A stretch of DNA of 64,000 nucleotides from Duganella sp. CF402. GTDB taxonomy: Bacteria; Pseudomonadota; Gammaproteobacteria; Burkholderiales; Burkholderiaceae_D. Positions 1-9,157 of the stretch are shown here, piece after piece. The DNA lies in assembly GCF_900109645.1 (NCBI RefSeq), contig NZ_FOBG01000002.1, positions 806,001 through 870,000 on the forward strand, in the 5' to 3' direction. The notes beneath the pieces are model-generated. The model was not told where the DNA came from, did not search any database, and worked only from the letters and a program-made list of their open reading frames with translations. The translations under genes and the position numbers were made by a program. Position 1 is the first letter of the stretch. Every line of letters starts with the position of its first letter.

Positions 1-1029
1 CAGGCTAATTTAATGGCCGTGGTTCGCGTCGGTAATCGTCTGGTGGCGGCCGGCGAGCGTGGTCTGATCATCTATTCCGATGACTCGGGCCGGCACTGGA
101 CGCAGGCAGAGGTGCCGGTCAGCGTGACGCTGACTGCACTGCGCTTCGCCAATGAACGCGACGGCTGGGCGGTCGGTAATATGGGAGCGGTCCTGCGCAG
201 CACCGACGGCGGTGCCAGCTGGCAGCGCGTGTTCGACGGCCAGCAGGCCGCCGCCCTCGCCGAGCAAGCCGCCCAAGCGGCATGGGACGCCGTCAAGCCA
301 GATCCCAACAACGCCGATCATCCGCTCAATCTTCTCCTTGAAGACGCTCACCGCCTGGTAGACGAAGGCGCCGACAAGCCCTTCCTTGACCTGCGCCTGC
401 AGGCTGACGGCTCAGTGCTGGTGGTCGGCGCCTACGGCCTCGCCTACTCCACCACGGACGGCGGCAAGACCTGGCAAGCGTTGATGAAGAACCTGCCGAA
501 TCCAAACGGCGCCACCTACTACGGCATCGCCGAACGTCAGCAGGAGCAATACCTGTTTGGCGAACAAGGCGTGCTGCTGCGCGCTGTTGCACCCAACGCA
601 GCATTTGCGGCGCAAACCTCGCCAGCCAGCGGCAGCCTGTTCGGCGGCCTCACCACCAAACAAGGAACGCTGATGCTGTACGGCCTGCGCGGCAAAGTCT
701 ATCGCAGCGCGCAAGCCGGCGCGGCATGGAGCGAAGTGCAAACACCGGTCGATGCCTCGCTCATCACCGGCCTGCAACTGCCGGACGACACCGTGCTGCT
801 GCTCGGCTCCGCCGGCCAGATCGTCGCCAGCAAAGACCAGGGGCAAACTTTCACCACCTTGCCGCTGAAGACGCGCTTCCCCTTCACCGGCGCCACCGTG
901 GCCCCTGACGGCACGCTCATCATCACCGGCACACGCGGCCTCCTGCGCCTGCCCGCCGCCAGCCTGACCGCCGCCGCGCCGGCCGGCCGCGCCATCCCGG
1001 CCAATTCATCTAACGCCGCAAAGCCATGA
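1..1029 (+). CDS. YCF48-like/BNR-repeat beta-propeller protein (5' end missing)
   Basis: Open from the left edge: codons upstream of the ATG at 13 are in frame without a stop, and the product begins directly in propeller repeats without a signal peptide, so the true start lies outside the window. Recurrent 'STDGGASW', 'TTDGGKTW' and 'SKDQGQTF' motifs are typical of YCF48/BNR repeats. Proteins of this kind often sit beside MMPL-type RND transporters, and here the stop overlaps the next start as ATGA at 1026-1029, indicating one operon. Probably a periplasmic or outer-surface accessory of the exporter; the substrate is unknown. The C-terminus is Ala/Pro-rich. Confidence 0.8.
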   Translation, partial: QANLMAVVRVGNRLVAAGERGLIIYSDDSGRHWTQAEVPVSVTLTALRFANERDGWAVGNMGAVLRSTDGGASWQRVFDGQQAAALAEQAAQAAWDAVKPDPNNADHPLNLLLEDAHRLVDEGADKPFLDLRLQADGSVLVVGAYGLAYSTTDGGKTWQALMKNLPNPNGATYYGIAERQQEQYLFGEQGVLLRAVAPNAAFAAQTSPASGSLFGGLTTKQGTLMLYGLRGKVYRSAQAGAAWSEVQTPVDASLITGLQLPDDTVLLLGSAGQIVASKDQGQTFTTLPLKTRFPFTGATVAPDGTLIITGTRGLLRLPAASLTAAAPAGRAIPANSSNAAKP

Positions 1030-3425
1030 ACACCACGCCTCACAATCAAGCTCCCTTCGATCCCAACTCCGGCAACCGGCTGGAACGTTTCGTGTTCGGC
1101 TACCGCCGCGCACTGCTGGCGTTCTGCCTGCTGGTGACTGTAGTGCTCGGCTGGCAAGCCAGCCGCATCGTCCCCAACGCCAGCTTCGACGGCATGCTGC
1201 CGATGAATCACCCCTACCTGCAAAACTACCTCGCAGAACGCAAGAAGCTGGTCTCGCAAGCCAACAGCCTGCGCATCGTGGTCGAGCACAAAGGCAACGG
1301 CAGCATCCTCGACAAGGACTATCTCGACACCCTGCGCCGTTTCAACGATGACGTATTCCTGCTGCCCGGCGTCGTGCGCGGCCAGCTGAAATCGCTGTGG
1401 ACACCCTCCACCCGCTGGACCGCCGTCACCGAACGCGGCTTCGAAGGCGGCACCGTCATCCCCGACGACTACGACGGCAGCGCCGCCACGTTGGCCCGCG
1501 TCCGCCTCAACATCGAACGCTCCGGCGAAGTCGGCCAGCTGGTCGCCAAAGACTTCCAGTCCAGCGCCCTGATCGTGCCGCTCGCCGAGCGCGATGAAGA
1601 CGGCAAGGAACTCGACTACGCCAAACTCTCGCAGGCACTGGAACAGCTGCGCGCCAAATACCACTCGGACAGCATAGAAATCCACATCACCGGCTTCGCT
1701 AAAGTGGCTGGCGATCTGCTCGAAGGACTGGTGCAAGTGCTGGCCTTCTTCGCGCTGGCAGCCGCCATCGTCACCGCCATCGTCTACTGGTACACCCGCT
1801 GCATCCGCAGCACCTTGCTGGTCGTGACCTGCTCGCTGGTGGCCGTGGTGTGGCAACTGGGCCTGCTGCCGATGCTGGGCTACGCGCTCGATCCCTACGC
1901 CGTGCTGGTGCCATTCCTGGTGTTCGCCATCGGCATGAGTCACGGCGCGCAAAAGATGAACGGCATCATGCAGGATATCGGTCGCGGCATGGACCGCCTG
2001 GTGGCCGCACGCTTCACCTTCCGCCGCCTGTTCATGGCTGGCTTCACCGCGCTGGCCTGTGACGCCGTCGGCTTCGCCGTGCTGATGATGCTGGATATCC
2101 AGTCTATCCGCCGCCTCGCCATCACCGCCAGCCTGGGGGTAGCGATTCTGGTCATCACCAACCTGATCCTGCTGCCGGTGCTGCTCAGCTACACCGGCGT
2201 CAGCGAAAAAGCCGCCAAGCGCGCCTCTCTGGCCGACAACGAAAGCGACGATCGCCGCACCTTATGGACCTTCCTGTGCAAGTTCACCGAATCGCGCTGG
2301 GCGCTGGGCACCATCGCGGTCGCCATCGCGCTGGGCGCCTACGGCCTGTACGCCAGCGGCGCACTGCAAGTGGGCGACCTTGATGCCGGCGCACCGGAAC
2401 TGCGTCCGCAATCGCGCTACAACATCGACAACAGCTACCTCACCCAGCACTACAGCACCAGCAGCGACGTGCTGGTGGTGATGGTGCGCACGCCGGTGCA
2501 AGGCGCCATGAAACTGCCGGTGCTGGAGCGTGTGGATGATCTGGAATGGCAGTTGCGGCAAGTGGAAGGTGTGGAGACCACGCAATCGGTGGCGTCGCTG
2601 GCGCGCCAGACCGCAGTCGGCATGAACGAAGGCAATCCGCGCTGGTACGAACTGCAACCGAACCAGGCCGCCCTCAACACCGCCAGCTCGCGCGCGCCGC
2701 GCAGCTTGGTCAACTCAGACTTCTCGCTGCTGCAATTGCAGGTCTACCTGACCGACCACAAGGCCGCCACTCTGCGCCGCGTGAGCGAAGCGGTGGAAGC
2801 CTTCGCCAAACAGAACGACAGCGAAGACGCCAGGTTCCTGCTGGCCGCCGGCAACGCCGGTTTCGAAGCCGCCACCAACGCCGTAGTCGAAAAGGCCAAC
2901 CACGAAATGCTGTTGCTGGTGTACGGCGCCGTGCTGATCCTGGCCTACGTCACCTTCCGCGACTGGCGTGCCGTGGCCTGCGCCATCATCCCGCTGATGC
3001 TGACCTCGGTGCTGGCCGAAGCGCTGATGGTGTGGCTGGATATAGGCCTCAAGGTGGCAACGCTGCCGGTGGTGGCGCTGGGCGTGGGCATCGGTATCGA
3101 TTACGCGCTGTATGTGTTGAGCATCATGCTGCAGCAGATGCGGCTTGGCTTGTCGCTGGCGCAGGCGTATCACCGCGCCCTGCTGTTCACCGGCCGCGTG
3201 GTGATGCTGACCGGCGTGACCTTGGCGCTCGGTGTGGCGACGTGGTCGCTGTCGCCGATCAAGTTCCAGGCCGACATGGGCGTGCTGCTGGCGTTCATGT
3301 TCATCGTGAACATGATCGGTGCTCTGGTGCTGCTGCCGGCGCTGGCGCGCTTCCTGTTGAAGCCGCCGGCGCAAGCAGCGGCGGCACAAGCACAGCCTGA
3401 AGTCTCGCTCAAACGCGCGGTATGA
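1026..3425 (+). CDS. RND superfamily (MMPL-type) transporter
   Basis: A 799-residue inner-membrane protein with the duplicated RND layout. The first membrane helix is at about residues 27-45, followed by a large periplasmic loop and a five-to-six helix block (about 235-395). A helix near 430, a second periplasmic loop and a second helix block (about 625-780) follow. It resembles predicted exporters of the COG1033/MMPL group rather than tripartite AcrB pumps, being shorter and without adjacent membrane-fusion or TolC genes. It overlaps the YCF48-like gene upstream and the AraC-type regulator downstream by 4 bases each. The transported compound cannot be read from the sequence; hydrophobic lipids or sterols are typical for relatives. 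Confidence 0.85.
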   Translation: MNTTPHNQAPFDPNSGNRLERFVFGYRRALLAFCLLVTVVLGWQASRIVPNASFDGMLPMNHPYLQNYLAERKKLVSQANSLRIVVEHKGNGSILDKDYLDTLRRFNDDVFLLPGVVRGQLKSLWTPSTRWTAVTERGFEGGTVIPDDYDGSAATLARVRLNIERSGEVGQLVAKDFQSSALIVPLAERDEDGKELDYAKLSQALEQLRAKYHSDSIEIHITGFAKVAGDLLEGLVQVLAFFALAAAIVTAIVYWYTRCIRSTLLVVTCSLVAVVWQLGLLPMLGYALDPYAVLVPFLVFAIGMSHGAQKMNGIMQDIGRGMDRLVAARFTFRRLFMAGFTALACDAVGFAVLMMLDIQSIRRLAITASLGVAILVITNLILLPVLLSYTGVSEKAAKRASLADNESDDRRTLWTFLCKFTESRWALGTIAVAIALGAYGLYASGALQVGDLDAGAPELRPQSRYNIDNSYLTQHYSTSSDVLVVMVRTPVQGAMKLPVLERVDDLEWQLRQVEGVETTQSVASLARQTAVGMNEGNPRWYELQPNQAALNTASSRAPRSLVNSDFSLLQLQVYLTDHKAATLRRVSEAVEAFAKQNDSEDARFLLAAGNAGFEAATNAVVEKANHEMLLLVYGAVLILAYVTFRDWRAVACAIIPLMLTSVLAEALMVWLDIGLKVATLPVVALGVGIGIDYALYVLSIMLQQMRLGLSLAQAYHRALLFTGRVVMLTGVTLALGVATWSLSPIKFQADMGVLLAFMFIVNMIGALVLLPALARFLLKPPAQAAAAQAQPEVSLKRAV

Positions 3426-4285
3426 CCCCAGTCCCCCGACTACGCTTGTATGTCGATGGCCACGTGGACGACGACTGGTTCGTCCACGTCGGCCATGTCG
3501 CCAACCGGGGACGATGGCAGATCGCCCCGCACACCCATCCTGAATATGGCCAGCTGATCTTCGTGCGCGAGGGTCGCGGCGTGGTGGAACTGGAAGGCAA
3601 CCGCGTGCCTTTCGTCGGTCCCTGCGCCATGCTGATGCCGACCGATTCCGTGCACGGCCTCGACTATGAGGTGGACCAGGACCGCTGGGTGGTGACGATT
3701 GAGGTCAGCTACCTTGCGCAGATTACGGCCAAGCTGCAGGAGTTCACGCAGTTGTGGTCCGGGCCGCGCATCATTCCTCTGTCGTACACGCCGGAGGTGG
3801 AGCGTGAGTCTTATCAGTTGATACGCCGGCTGGAGCAGGAGATGTTGTCCAGCTCAGTTGGCCGTGCGGCGGCGCTGGAAGCCTTGCTGACCATGCTGCT
3901 GATTACCCTGATCCGCGCCATGCCAAACGGCCAGTTCGAATACGAGGGCGCCAGCCCGAACAGCGTGCGCCAGGCCGAGCGCTTCCGCGATCTGGTGAAC
4001 CGGCATTATGGAGAGAATTTGCGACTGCAGGAATATGCGTCGATGATGGCGGTGTCGGTGTCGCAGTTGCGCTCGGTGTGCACCTCGGCGCTGGGCCAGA
4101 GCCCGACCAAGGTGATTCATTCCCGCATTGTGACCGAGGCCAAGCGCAGCCTGATCTTCAGCGACCTGCCCGTGGAGCAGATCGCGTTTCGGCTGGGCTT
4201 CAACGACGCGGCGTATTTCACTCGTTTCTTCCGCCGCGAAGTCGGGCAAACGCCCAGCCACTTCCGTACTACTGCGAAGACTTAG
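3422..4285 (+). CDS. AraC family transcriptional regulator (cupin + HTH, PobR-like)
   Basis: A 287-residue regulator. The N-terminal cupin-like sensor (about 1-150) has a histidine-rich 'APHTHPEYGQ' strand as in PobR-type AraC proteins. The C-terminal double helix-turn-helix (about 185-285) carries the family ending 'FGFNDAAYFTRFFRR'-like pattern, here 'LGFNDAAYFTRFF'. The ATG overlaps the transporter stop (ATGA at 3422-3425), so it is co-transcribed with the exporter genes and may control them. Its stop overlaps the stop of the convergent gene by 4 bases. The effector is unknown; PobR similarity suggests an aromatic acid, which is inference. Confidence 0.85.
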   Translation: MTPVPRLRLYVDGHVDDDWFVHVGHVANRGRWQIAPHTHPEYGQLIFVREGRGVVELEGNRVPFVGPCAMLMPTDSVHGLDYEVDQDRWVVTIEVSYLAQITAKLQEFTQLWSGPRIIPLSYTPEVERESYQLIRRLEQEMLSSSVGRAAALEALLTMLLITLIRAMPNGQFEYEGASPNSVRQAERFRDLVNRHYGENLRLQEYASMMAVSVSQLRSVCTSALGQSPTKVIHSRIVTEAKRSLIFSDLPVEQIAFRLGFNDAAYFTRFFRREVGQTPSHFRTTAKT

Positions 4286-6159
4286 TTCGACGGCAAGTAC
4301 AACGGCATCGAGTCTTCCCACTTGCTGTCGGTGAGCAGACGCTTGTTGCTGCCGTCGGCATTCATCACGTAGATCTGGCCGTACTGCTGGAAGGTTTGTT
4401 CGTACAGCGCCGCTTCGTCGCGGAAGCCGTGCTGCGATCCGCTCCACATGATGCGGCCATCGGCAGCCCACACGGCGTGGCCATCACTCGATTCGTGATC
4501 GGTCGCGCGGAACAAATCGCTGCCGTCTGGACGAATGGTGTACACGTCATAATTGCCATCCTCGCGGCGGCGCGTGAAGACGATGCGCTTGCCGTCCGGC
4601 GACCAGCCAGGCAGGTTATCAATGCCGGTGGTCAGTACGCGGATCTGGCGCGTTTCCAGGTTCAGAATCCGCAAGCCCTTCTCTTTCTCGCTCCACACAC
4701 GGAACACCAACTCCTTGCCATCGGCCGAGTAGCTCGGGAAGCCCGAATGCAGCGTGCCATCAGTCAGCTGTTCCGCCGCGCTGCCATCGCGACGCACGCG
4801 CCACAGTGCGGCGGTCATGGTATTGCGCTCGGCGAACCAGTAGCCGAGGCCGAACGCAATCCACTCGCCATCCGGCGACCAGCACGGCTGGAAGGCGCCG
4901 GCCAGGCCCATACGGACTTTAGTCTCATCCAGACCGCGACCGCTTGATTCGAATACCTTGCGGCGCTCGCTGCCGTCGGGACGCATCACCCAGATCGAAC
5001 TATTACCTAACTGTTTGTCGGTGTAGACGATCCAGCCATCACGCGACATCAGCGGATACACGTCAACGTGGCGATAATCGTACTCAGGATCCCAGCTGTA
5101 CAACGGCTTGAGCAGCGGACGCACCGGCTTGAACGACACCTTCTCGTAAATAACCGACTTGCCATCCGAGGTCCAGCTTGGCGAGCGGATGAAGGTCTGC
5201 TTCACCGGCGCGCGGCCCGAGGTATACGCCAGGCCTTCGTTCGGACCGTACTTGATGAGATAGCCGATTTCGCTATTGCTGATGTATTGCGGTTGCAGCT
5301 TCAGGTCAGTGCCGGTGGTGTGCTCGACGCGGTCCTTGCCGGTCGCCACATCCACCGACACGATTTGCGAGTACGCCTTGCCCACGTAGTTCGGGCGGCG
5401 CGCGCCCCAGGTCGCTTCCACCGTCATCTCGTAGAACACAATGCGCTTGCCATCCGGCGACCATTGCGGCGAGCCGAGGCAGTAGCCCGGCTTCGACACC
5501 ACCTTGCGGAAACCGGTGCCGTCAGGGCGGATGATGTAGATGCTCAGTTCCTGCGTGTGTTCCCAGCCTTGACCGTGATCGTGGCCGGTCCATTCAGTGT
5601 CACGGTCGCTGGAGAACGCGATCCACTTGCCATCCGGCGACCACGTTGGGCGGAAGTAGCTATCCGGCTTGCCTTCCTTGCCCTTCACCGCGCCGATGCC
5701 GGTGATTTTCTTCACTTTGCCGGACGCCATGTCGCGCACCCAGATGTTGGCGCGGTAGCCGTTGGCGGTGGAGACGTAGGCCAGCTTCTTGCCGTCCGGC
5801 GACAGCACGGGCGCGTCCTCCATCGACGAGGTCGATACCAGCGCTTCGATGCCGCTGCCGTCCGCGCGGGCGCGGTAGATATCGGACTGGCCGTCGGCGC
5901 GGCGCTCGGAGGTGAACACCAGCCACTTGCCGTCCACCGAGCGGGTGGCGTTGTAATCGAAAGCGCTGTCGGCCAGCAGCTTGCGTTCGTTGCCACCGTC
6001 CAGATCGGCGATGTACAGCTCGGAAATCGATGGGGCGATGCGGTTCATCAACATCACGCCCTTTTTCTTCACCTCCGCCGCCCTCGCGATGGCAGCCAGC
6101 GGCAGCTGCGCCACCACTGCGGCCGTGCCGAACAGGCGGAGGACTTTTCTGCGATCCAT
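4282..6159 (-). CDS. TolB-like PD40 beta-propeller protein with Tat signal
   Basis: A 625-residue product. The start at 6159 is preferred over an in-frame ATG at 6252 because AGGAG lies just upstream and a signal peptide follows directly. That peptide has a twin-arginine motif (DRRKVLRLFG) and a hydrophobic stretch ending AIARA, suggesting Tat export. The body repeats the PD40/WD40 signature (WSPDGKWIAF, WSPDGKRIVF, LSPDGKKLAY) about ten times, as in TolB and periplasmic TolB-like or dipeptidyl-peptidase-IV propellers. No alpha/beta-hydrolase catalytic domain follows, so it is likely a binding rather than an enzymatic protein. The long inverted repeat at 6246-6325 lies just upstream. Confidence 0.8.
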   Translation of the reverse strand: MDRRKVLRLFGTAAVVAQLPLAAIARAAEVKKKGVMLMNRIAPSISELYIADLDGGNERKLLADSAFDYNATRSVDGKWLVFTSERRADGQSDIYRARADGSGIEALVSTSSMEDAPVLSPDGKKLAYVSTANGYRANIWVRDMASGKVKKITGIGAVKGKEGKPDSYFRPTWSPDGKWIAFSSDRDTEWTGHDHGQGWEHTQELSIYIIRPDGTGFRKVVSKPGYCLGSPQWSPDGKRIVFYEMTVEATWGARRPNYVGKAYSQIVSVDVATGKDRVEHTTGTDLKLQPQYISNSEIGYLIKYGPNEGLAYTSGRAPVKQTFIRSPSWTSDGKSVIYEKVSFKPVRPLLKPLYSWDPEYDYRHVDVYPLMSRDGWIVYTDKQLGNSSIWVMRPDGSERRKVFESSGRGLDETKVRMGLAGAFQPCWSPDGEWIAFGLGYWFAERNTMTAALWRVRRDGSAAEQLTDGTLHSGFPSYSADGKELVFRVWSEKEKGLRILNLETRQIRVLTTGIDNLPGWSPDGKRIVFTRRREDGNYDVYTIRPDGSDLFRATDHESSDGHAVWAADGRIMWSGSQHGFRDEAALYEQTFQQYGQIYVMNADGSNKRLLTDSKWEDSMPLYLPSN

Positions 6160-6245
6160 GTGTGCTCCTGATAGTTGTTGTGTGATGACAGTATGGTGTC
6201 CGGCAGGCCGCCTGTCCTTAAACAAAAGTGAAAATCGCTGGTACT

Positions 6246-6325
6246 TTTTCATTCGGGGTCAGAGCCGACAATCGGACATTTCGCTCGCGAAATGTCCGAT
6301 TGTCGGCTCTGACCCCGAATGAAAA
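6246..6325. repeat. Near-perfect palindrome, 39-bp arms, 2-base loop
   Basis: Arms 6246-6284 and 6287-6325 are exact reverse complements around a TC loop. Imperfect pairing continues outward (GGTACT against AGTGCC). It lies between divergent genes (TolB-like and chemoreceptor). The outer end, TTCGGGGTCAG, is shared with the elements at 15288 and 46074. As RNA it would fold into a very stable hairpin from either strand. It is probably a REP/MITE-like dispersed element; no transposase is nearby. Confidence 0.85.
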
Positions 6326-6386
6326 GTGCCGGTGAATGTCATTTTTGTACAGAGACGCCTGTTCTGGCATCTACTAATCTTGCCGC

Positions 6387-7952
6387 ATGAGACATCTATC
6401 CTATAAAGGCTTCGGCATTGCACGACGCCTGCATCTGGTGTGCGGCGTGCTGTCGCTGGCGTTTGCCGGCGTTGCCGTTTTTGCCTATTTCAACTTGAAC
6501 CACGTCACCCAGCTGGCGCGCCAGACGGAGAGCCTGCGCGTGCCGCAGTTGCAGCGCGTCTCCACCACCGAGCTGGAAGTGACGCGGGTGCTGCTGTTGC
6601 TGCGCCAGTCCATCCTCGCCCGCAGCGAGAAAGAACTGAAGCGCCAGCTCGACGGCATCGGCGATAAGCGCCAGTTGGTCGAGACGGCGATGCAAGCCTA
6701 CCAGCAAAACCTGCTCACCGGCGAGGAGCGCGAACGTTTCGCCAAGGTGCCGCTGCTGCTGGAGACTTTCTGGGCGGTCGCCGCCGAGGATACGCGGCTG
6801 ATCCAGGCCGGTCAGAAAGACGAAGCGCTCGCCTTCCTGATGGATAAAACCGTCCCCGCCCGCACCGAATTGCTGGCAGCGCTGCGCAATGCTGTGAAAC
6901 TGCAGGAAGGCGAGTTGCGCGATGAACTGGGCGAGGTCGAGGCCGAAGCGCAGCGCACGCTGAAGGTGCTGATCGCCTTGGCCGCCGTCTCCATCGCCGG
7001 CCTGACGCTGCTGTCATGGCATGTGGCGACGCTGCTGGGACGCCGCGTGGCCGAATCGCGCGCGGTGGCGGAACGTGTGCGTGATGGCGATCTGTCGGTG
7101 GCGGTGCACGACCCGGTGCGTGATGAATTCTCGCCGCTGCTGGCTGCGCTCAATGACATGCAAGGTTCGCTGACCCGGGTGGTGTCGGATGTGCGCAGCA
7201 ATTCGGAAAGCGTGGCCACCGCCAGCGCCGATATCGCGCAAGGAAGCCAGGCGCTGAGCGCACGCACCGAGCAGCAGGCCAGCGCCTTGCAGCAGACCGC
7301 CGCGACGATGGAGCAGCTGGGCGCGACGGTGCGCACCAATGCCGACAGCGCGGTGCAGGCCAAGCAATTGGCGCAAGGCGCGTCGACCGTGGCGGCGCGC
7401 GGCGGCGAGGTGGTCGGCCAGGTGGTGCAAACCATGAAGGGCATACAGGATAGCGCGACGCGGATTGCGGACATCATCGGCGTCATCGATGGCATTGCGT
7501 TCCAGACCAATATCCTCGCGCTGAATGCAGCGGTGGAAGCGGCGCGCGCGGGCGAGCAAGGACGCGGCTTTGCGGTGGTGGCATCGGAGGTACGCAATCT
7601 CGCCCAGCGCAGCGCGACAGCGGCGCATGAGATCAAGGCTTTGATTACCACCAGCGTGGAACAGGCGCAGCAAGGCGGCGCGTTGGTCGGGCAGGCCGGT
7701 GCGACGATGGGGGAAATCGTCGCCGCGATTGCGCGGGTGACGGATATCGTAGCCGAGATCAGTTCGGCCAGCGCGGAGCAAAGCAGCAGTGTCGGCCAGA
7801 TCGGGCAGGCGGTGGCGCAGATGGATCGCGTGACGCAGCAGAACGCGGTGCTGGTCGATGAAAGCGCAACGGCGGCGGCTAATCTGAAAGGCCAGGCCGC
7901 GCAACTGGTGATGGCGGTGGCGGTGTTCAAGCAGGGAGCGGAAATCCTGTGA
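6387..7952 (+). CDS. Methyl-accepting chemotaxis protein
   Basis: A 521-residue chemoreceptor. It has a short cytoplasmic start, a first membrane helix (about 13-33), a four-helix-bundle-type periplasmic domain (about 34-190), a second helix (about 192-212), HAMP, and a long coiled-coil signalling domain. The highly conserved hairpin tip contains DGIAFQTNILALNAAVEAAR and GRGFAVVASEVRNLAQRSA. The C-terminal CheR/CheB tether pentapeptide is not evident. The gene overlaps the MFS gene by 4 bases (GTGA), unusual company for a receptor and suggestive of co-expression. The ligand is unknown. Confidence 0.93.
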   Translation: MRHLSYKGFGIARRLHLVCGVLSLAFAGVAVFAYFNLNHVTQLARQTESLRVPQLQRVSTTELEVTRVLLLLRQSILARSEKELKRQLDGIGDKRQLVETAMQAYQQNLLTGEERERFAKVPLLLETFWAVAAEDTRLIQAGQKDEALAFLMDKTVPARTELLAALRNAVKLQEGELRDELGEVEAEAQRTLKVLIALAAVSIAGLTLLSWHVATLLGRRVAESRAVAERVRDGDLSVAVHDPVRDEFSPLLAALNDMQGSLTRVVSDVRSNSESVATASADIAQGSQALSARTEQQASALQQTAATMEQLGATVRTNADSAVQAKQLAQGASTVAARGGEVVGQVVQTMKGIQDSATRIADIIGVIDGIAFQTNILALNAAVEAARAGEQGRGFAVVASEVRNLAQRSATAAHEIKALITTSVEQAQQGGALVGQAGATMGEIVAAIARVTDIVAEISSASAEQSSSVGQIGQAVAQMDRVTQQNAVLVDESATAAANLKGQAAQLVMAVAVFKQGAEIL

Positions 7953-9157
7953 GACGCTATCTCGCCGGGCGCTTCCTGGGCGTGATGGGCAATAACATTA
8001 TCGCGGTGGCGCTGGGCTGGCAGATTTACGATTTGACGTCCAGCGGCTGGTATCTCGGCCTGGTCGGGCTGGTGCAATTTATCCCGGCGCTGCTGCTGAC
8101 TGTGCCCGCCGGGCTGGTGGTGGATTCGCTTGACCGCCGCATGGTGTTCGCGGCCAGCCTGGCGTTGCAAGGCGTTGCCTCGGCGGTGCTGGCCTGGGCC
8201 AGCTACGGCGGCTGGGCCGGGCCGGGGGCGATTCTGTCGGTGTGTGTGCTGATCGGCGTTGCGCGTTCGCTGCAATTGCCGGCGCAGCAGGCGCTGATTC
8301 CGATGCTGGTGCCGGCCAGGGAGCTGCCGCAGGCGTTGGCGGTCAATGCTTCCATCAACAAGCTGGCGATGGTGAGCGGGCCGGCGCTGGGCGGCTTTCT
8401 GTACGCGGGCGGCGCGGATCTGGTGTATGCGATTTGCACGGCGGCGTTTTTGGCGTCTGCCGTGCTGGCGGTGTTGATTGCGGCGCCGGCTGTGGTACGT
8501 TCACGTGAGGCGGTGACGTGGAGCGCCATGTTCGCTGGCATCGGCTTCATTCGCAACAACCCGGTGATTCTCGGCGCGATGACGCTCGATATGTTCGCCA
8601 CGCTGCTCGGCGGCGGCATGCCATTGCTGCCGATGGTGGCCAAGGATATCCTGCACACCGGCCCGTGGGGACTGGGCCTGTTGCGCGCGGCGCCGGCAGT
8701 CGGCGGCCTCGCGATGACGGCGCTGATGACGCGCTGGCCGCTCGAGCACAAGATCGGCCAGCGCATGTATGGCGCGGTGTTCGCGTATGGGCTGATTACG
8801 ATTGGGTTCTCGTTCTGCACCAATCTGCTGGCGGCGCTGCTGGTGCTGGCCTTGATGGGTGCGGCCGATATCGTCAGCACTGTGCTGCGGCATTCGCTGG
8901 TTCAGATTGAAACCGATGATGCCTTGCGCGGACGGGTCGGCGCGGTGCATGCGACCAGCATTGCGGCCAGCAACCAGTTGGGCCAGTTCCGCGCTGGTGT
9001 GGCGGCGGAGTGGCTGGGCGCGTCCGGTGCGGTGCTGGCTGGCGGTGTGGCGACGATGCTGATCGCGGCATGGTGGGCGAAGTTGTTCCCCGCGCTGCTG
9101 CACCGGGACCGGCTGTTCCGGCCTACAATTCCTGTTCAACCTGGAGCGAAACAATGA
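7949..9157 (+). CDS. MFS transporter (MFS_3/EntS-like exporter)
   Basis: A 402-residue protein of 12 predicted membrane helices, with the MFS_3-type N-terminus (RYLAGRFLGVMGNNI, then GWQIYDLTSSGWYLGLVGL) and loop-2/3 motif 'GLVVDSLDRR'. Relatives include the enterobactin exporter EntS and many predicted drug or siderophore exporters. The start is GTG inside the preceding gene's stop (GTGA, 7949-7952), and its own stop is shared with the next ATG (ATGA at 9154-9157), so receptor, transporter and lactonase genes are translationally coupled. The substrate is unknown. Confidence 0.85.
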   Translation: MRRYLAGRFLGVMGNNIIAVALGWQIYDLTSSGWYLGLVGLVQFIPALLLTVPAGLVVDSLDRRMVFAASLALQGVASAVLAWASYGGWAGPGAILSVCVLIGVARSLQLPAQQALIPMLVPARELPQALAVNASINKLAMVSGPALGGFLYAGGADLVYAICTAAFLASAVLAVLIAAPAVVRSREAVTWSAMFAGIGFIRNNPVILGAMTLDMFATLLGGGMPLLPMVAKDILHTGPWGLGLLRAAPAVGGLAMTALMTRWPLEHKIGQRMYGAVFAYGLITIGFSFCTNLLAALLVLALMGAADIVSTVLRHSLVQIETDDALRGRVGAVHATSIAASNQLGQFRAGVAAEWLGASGAVLAGGVATMLIAAWWAKLFPALLHRDRLFRPTIPVQPGAKQ

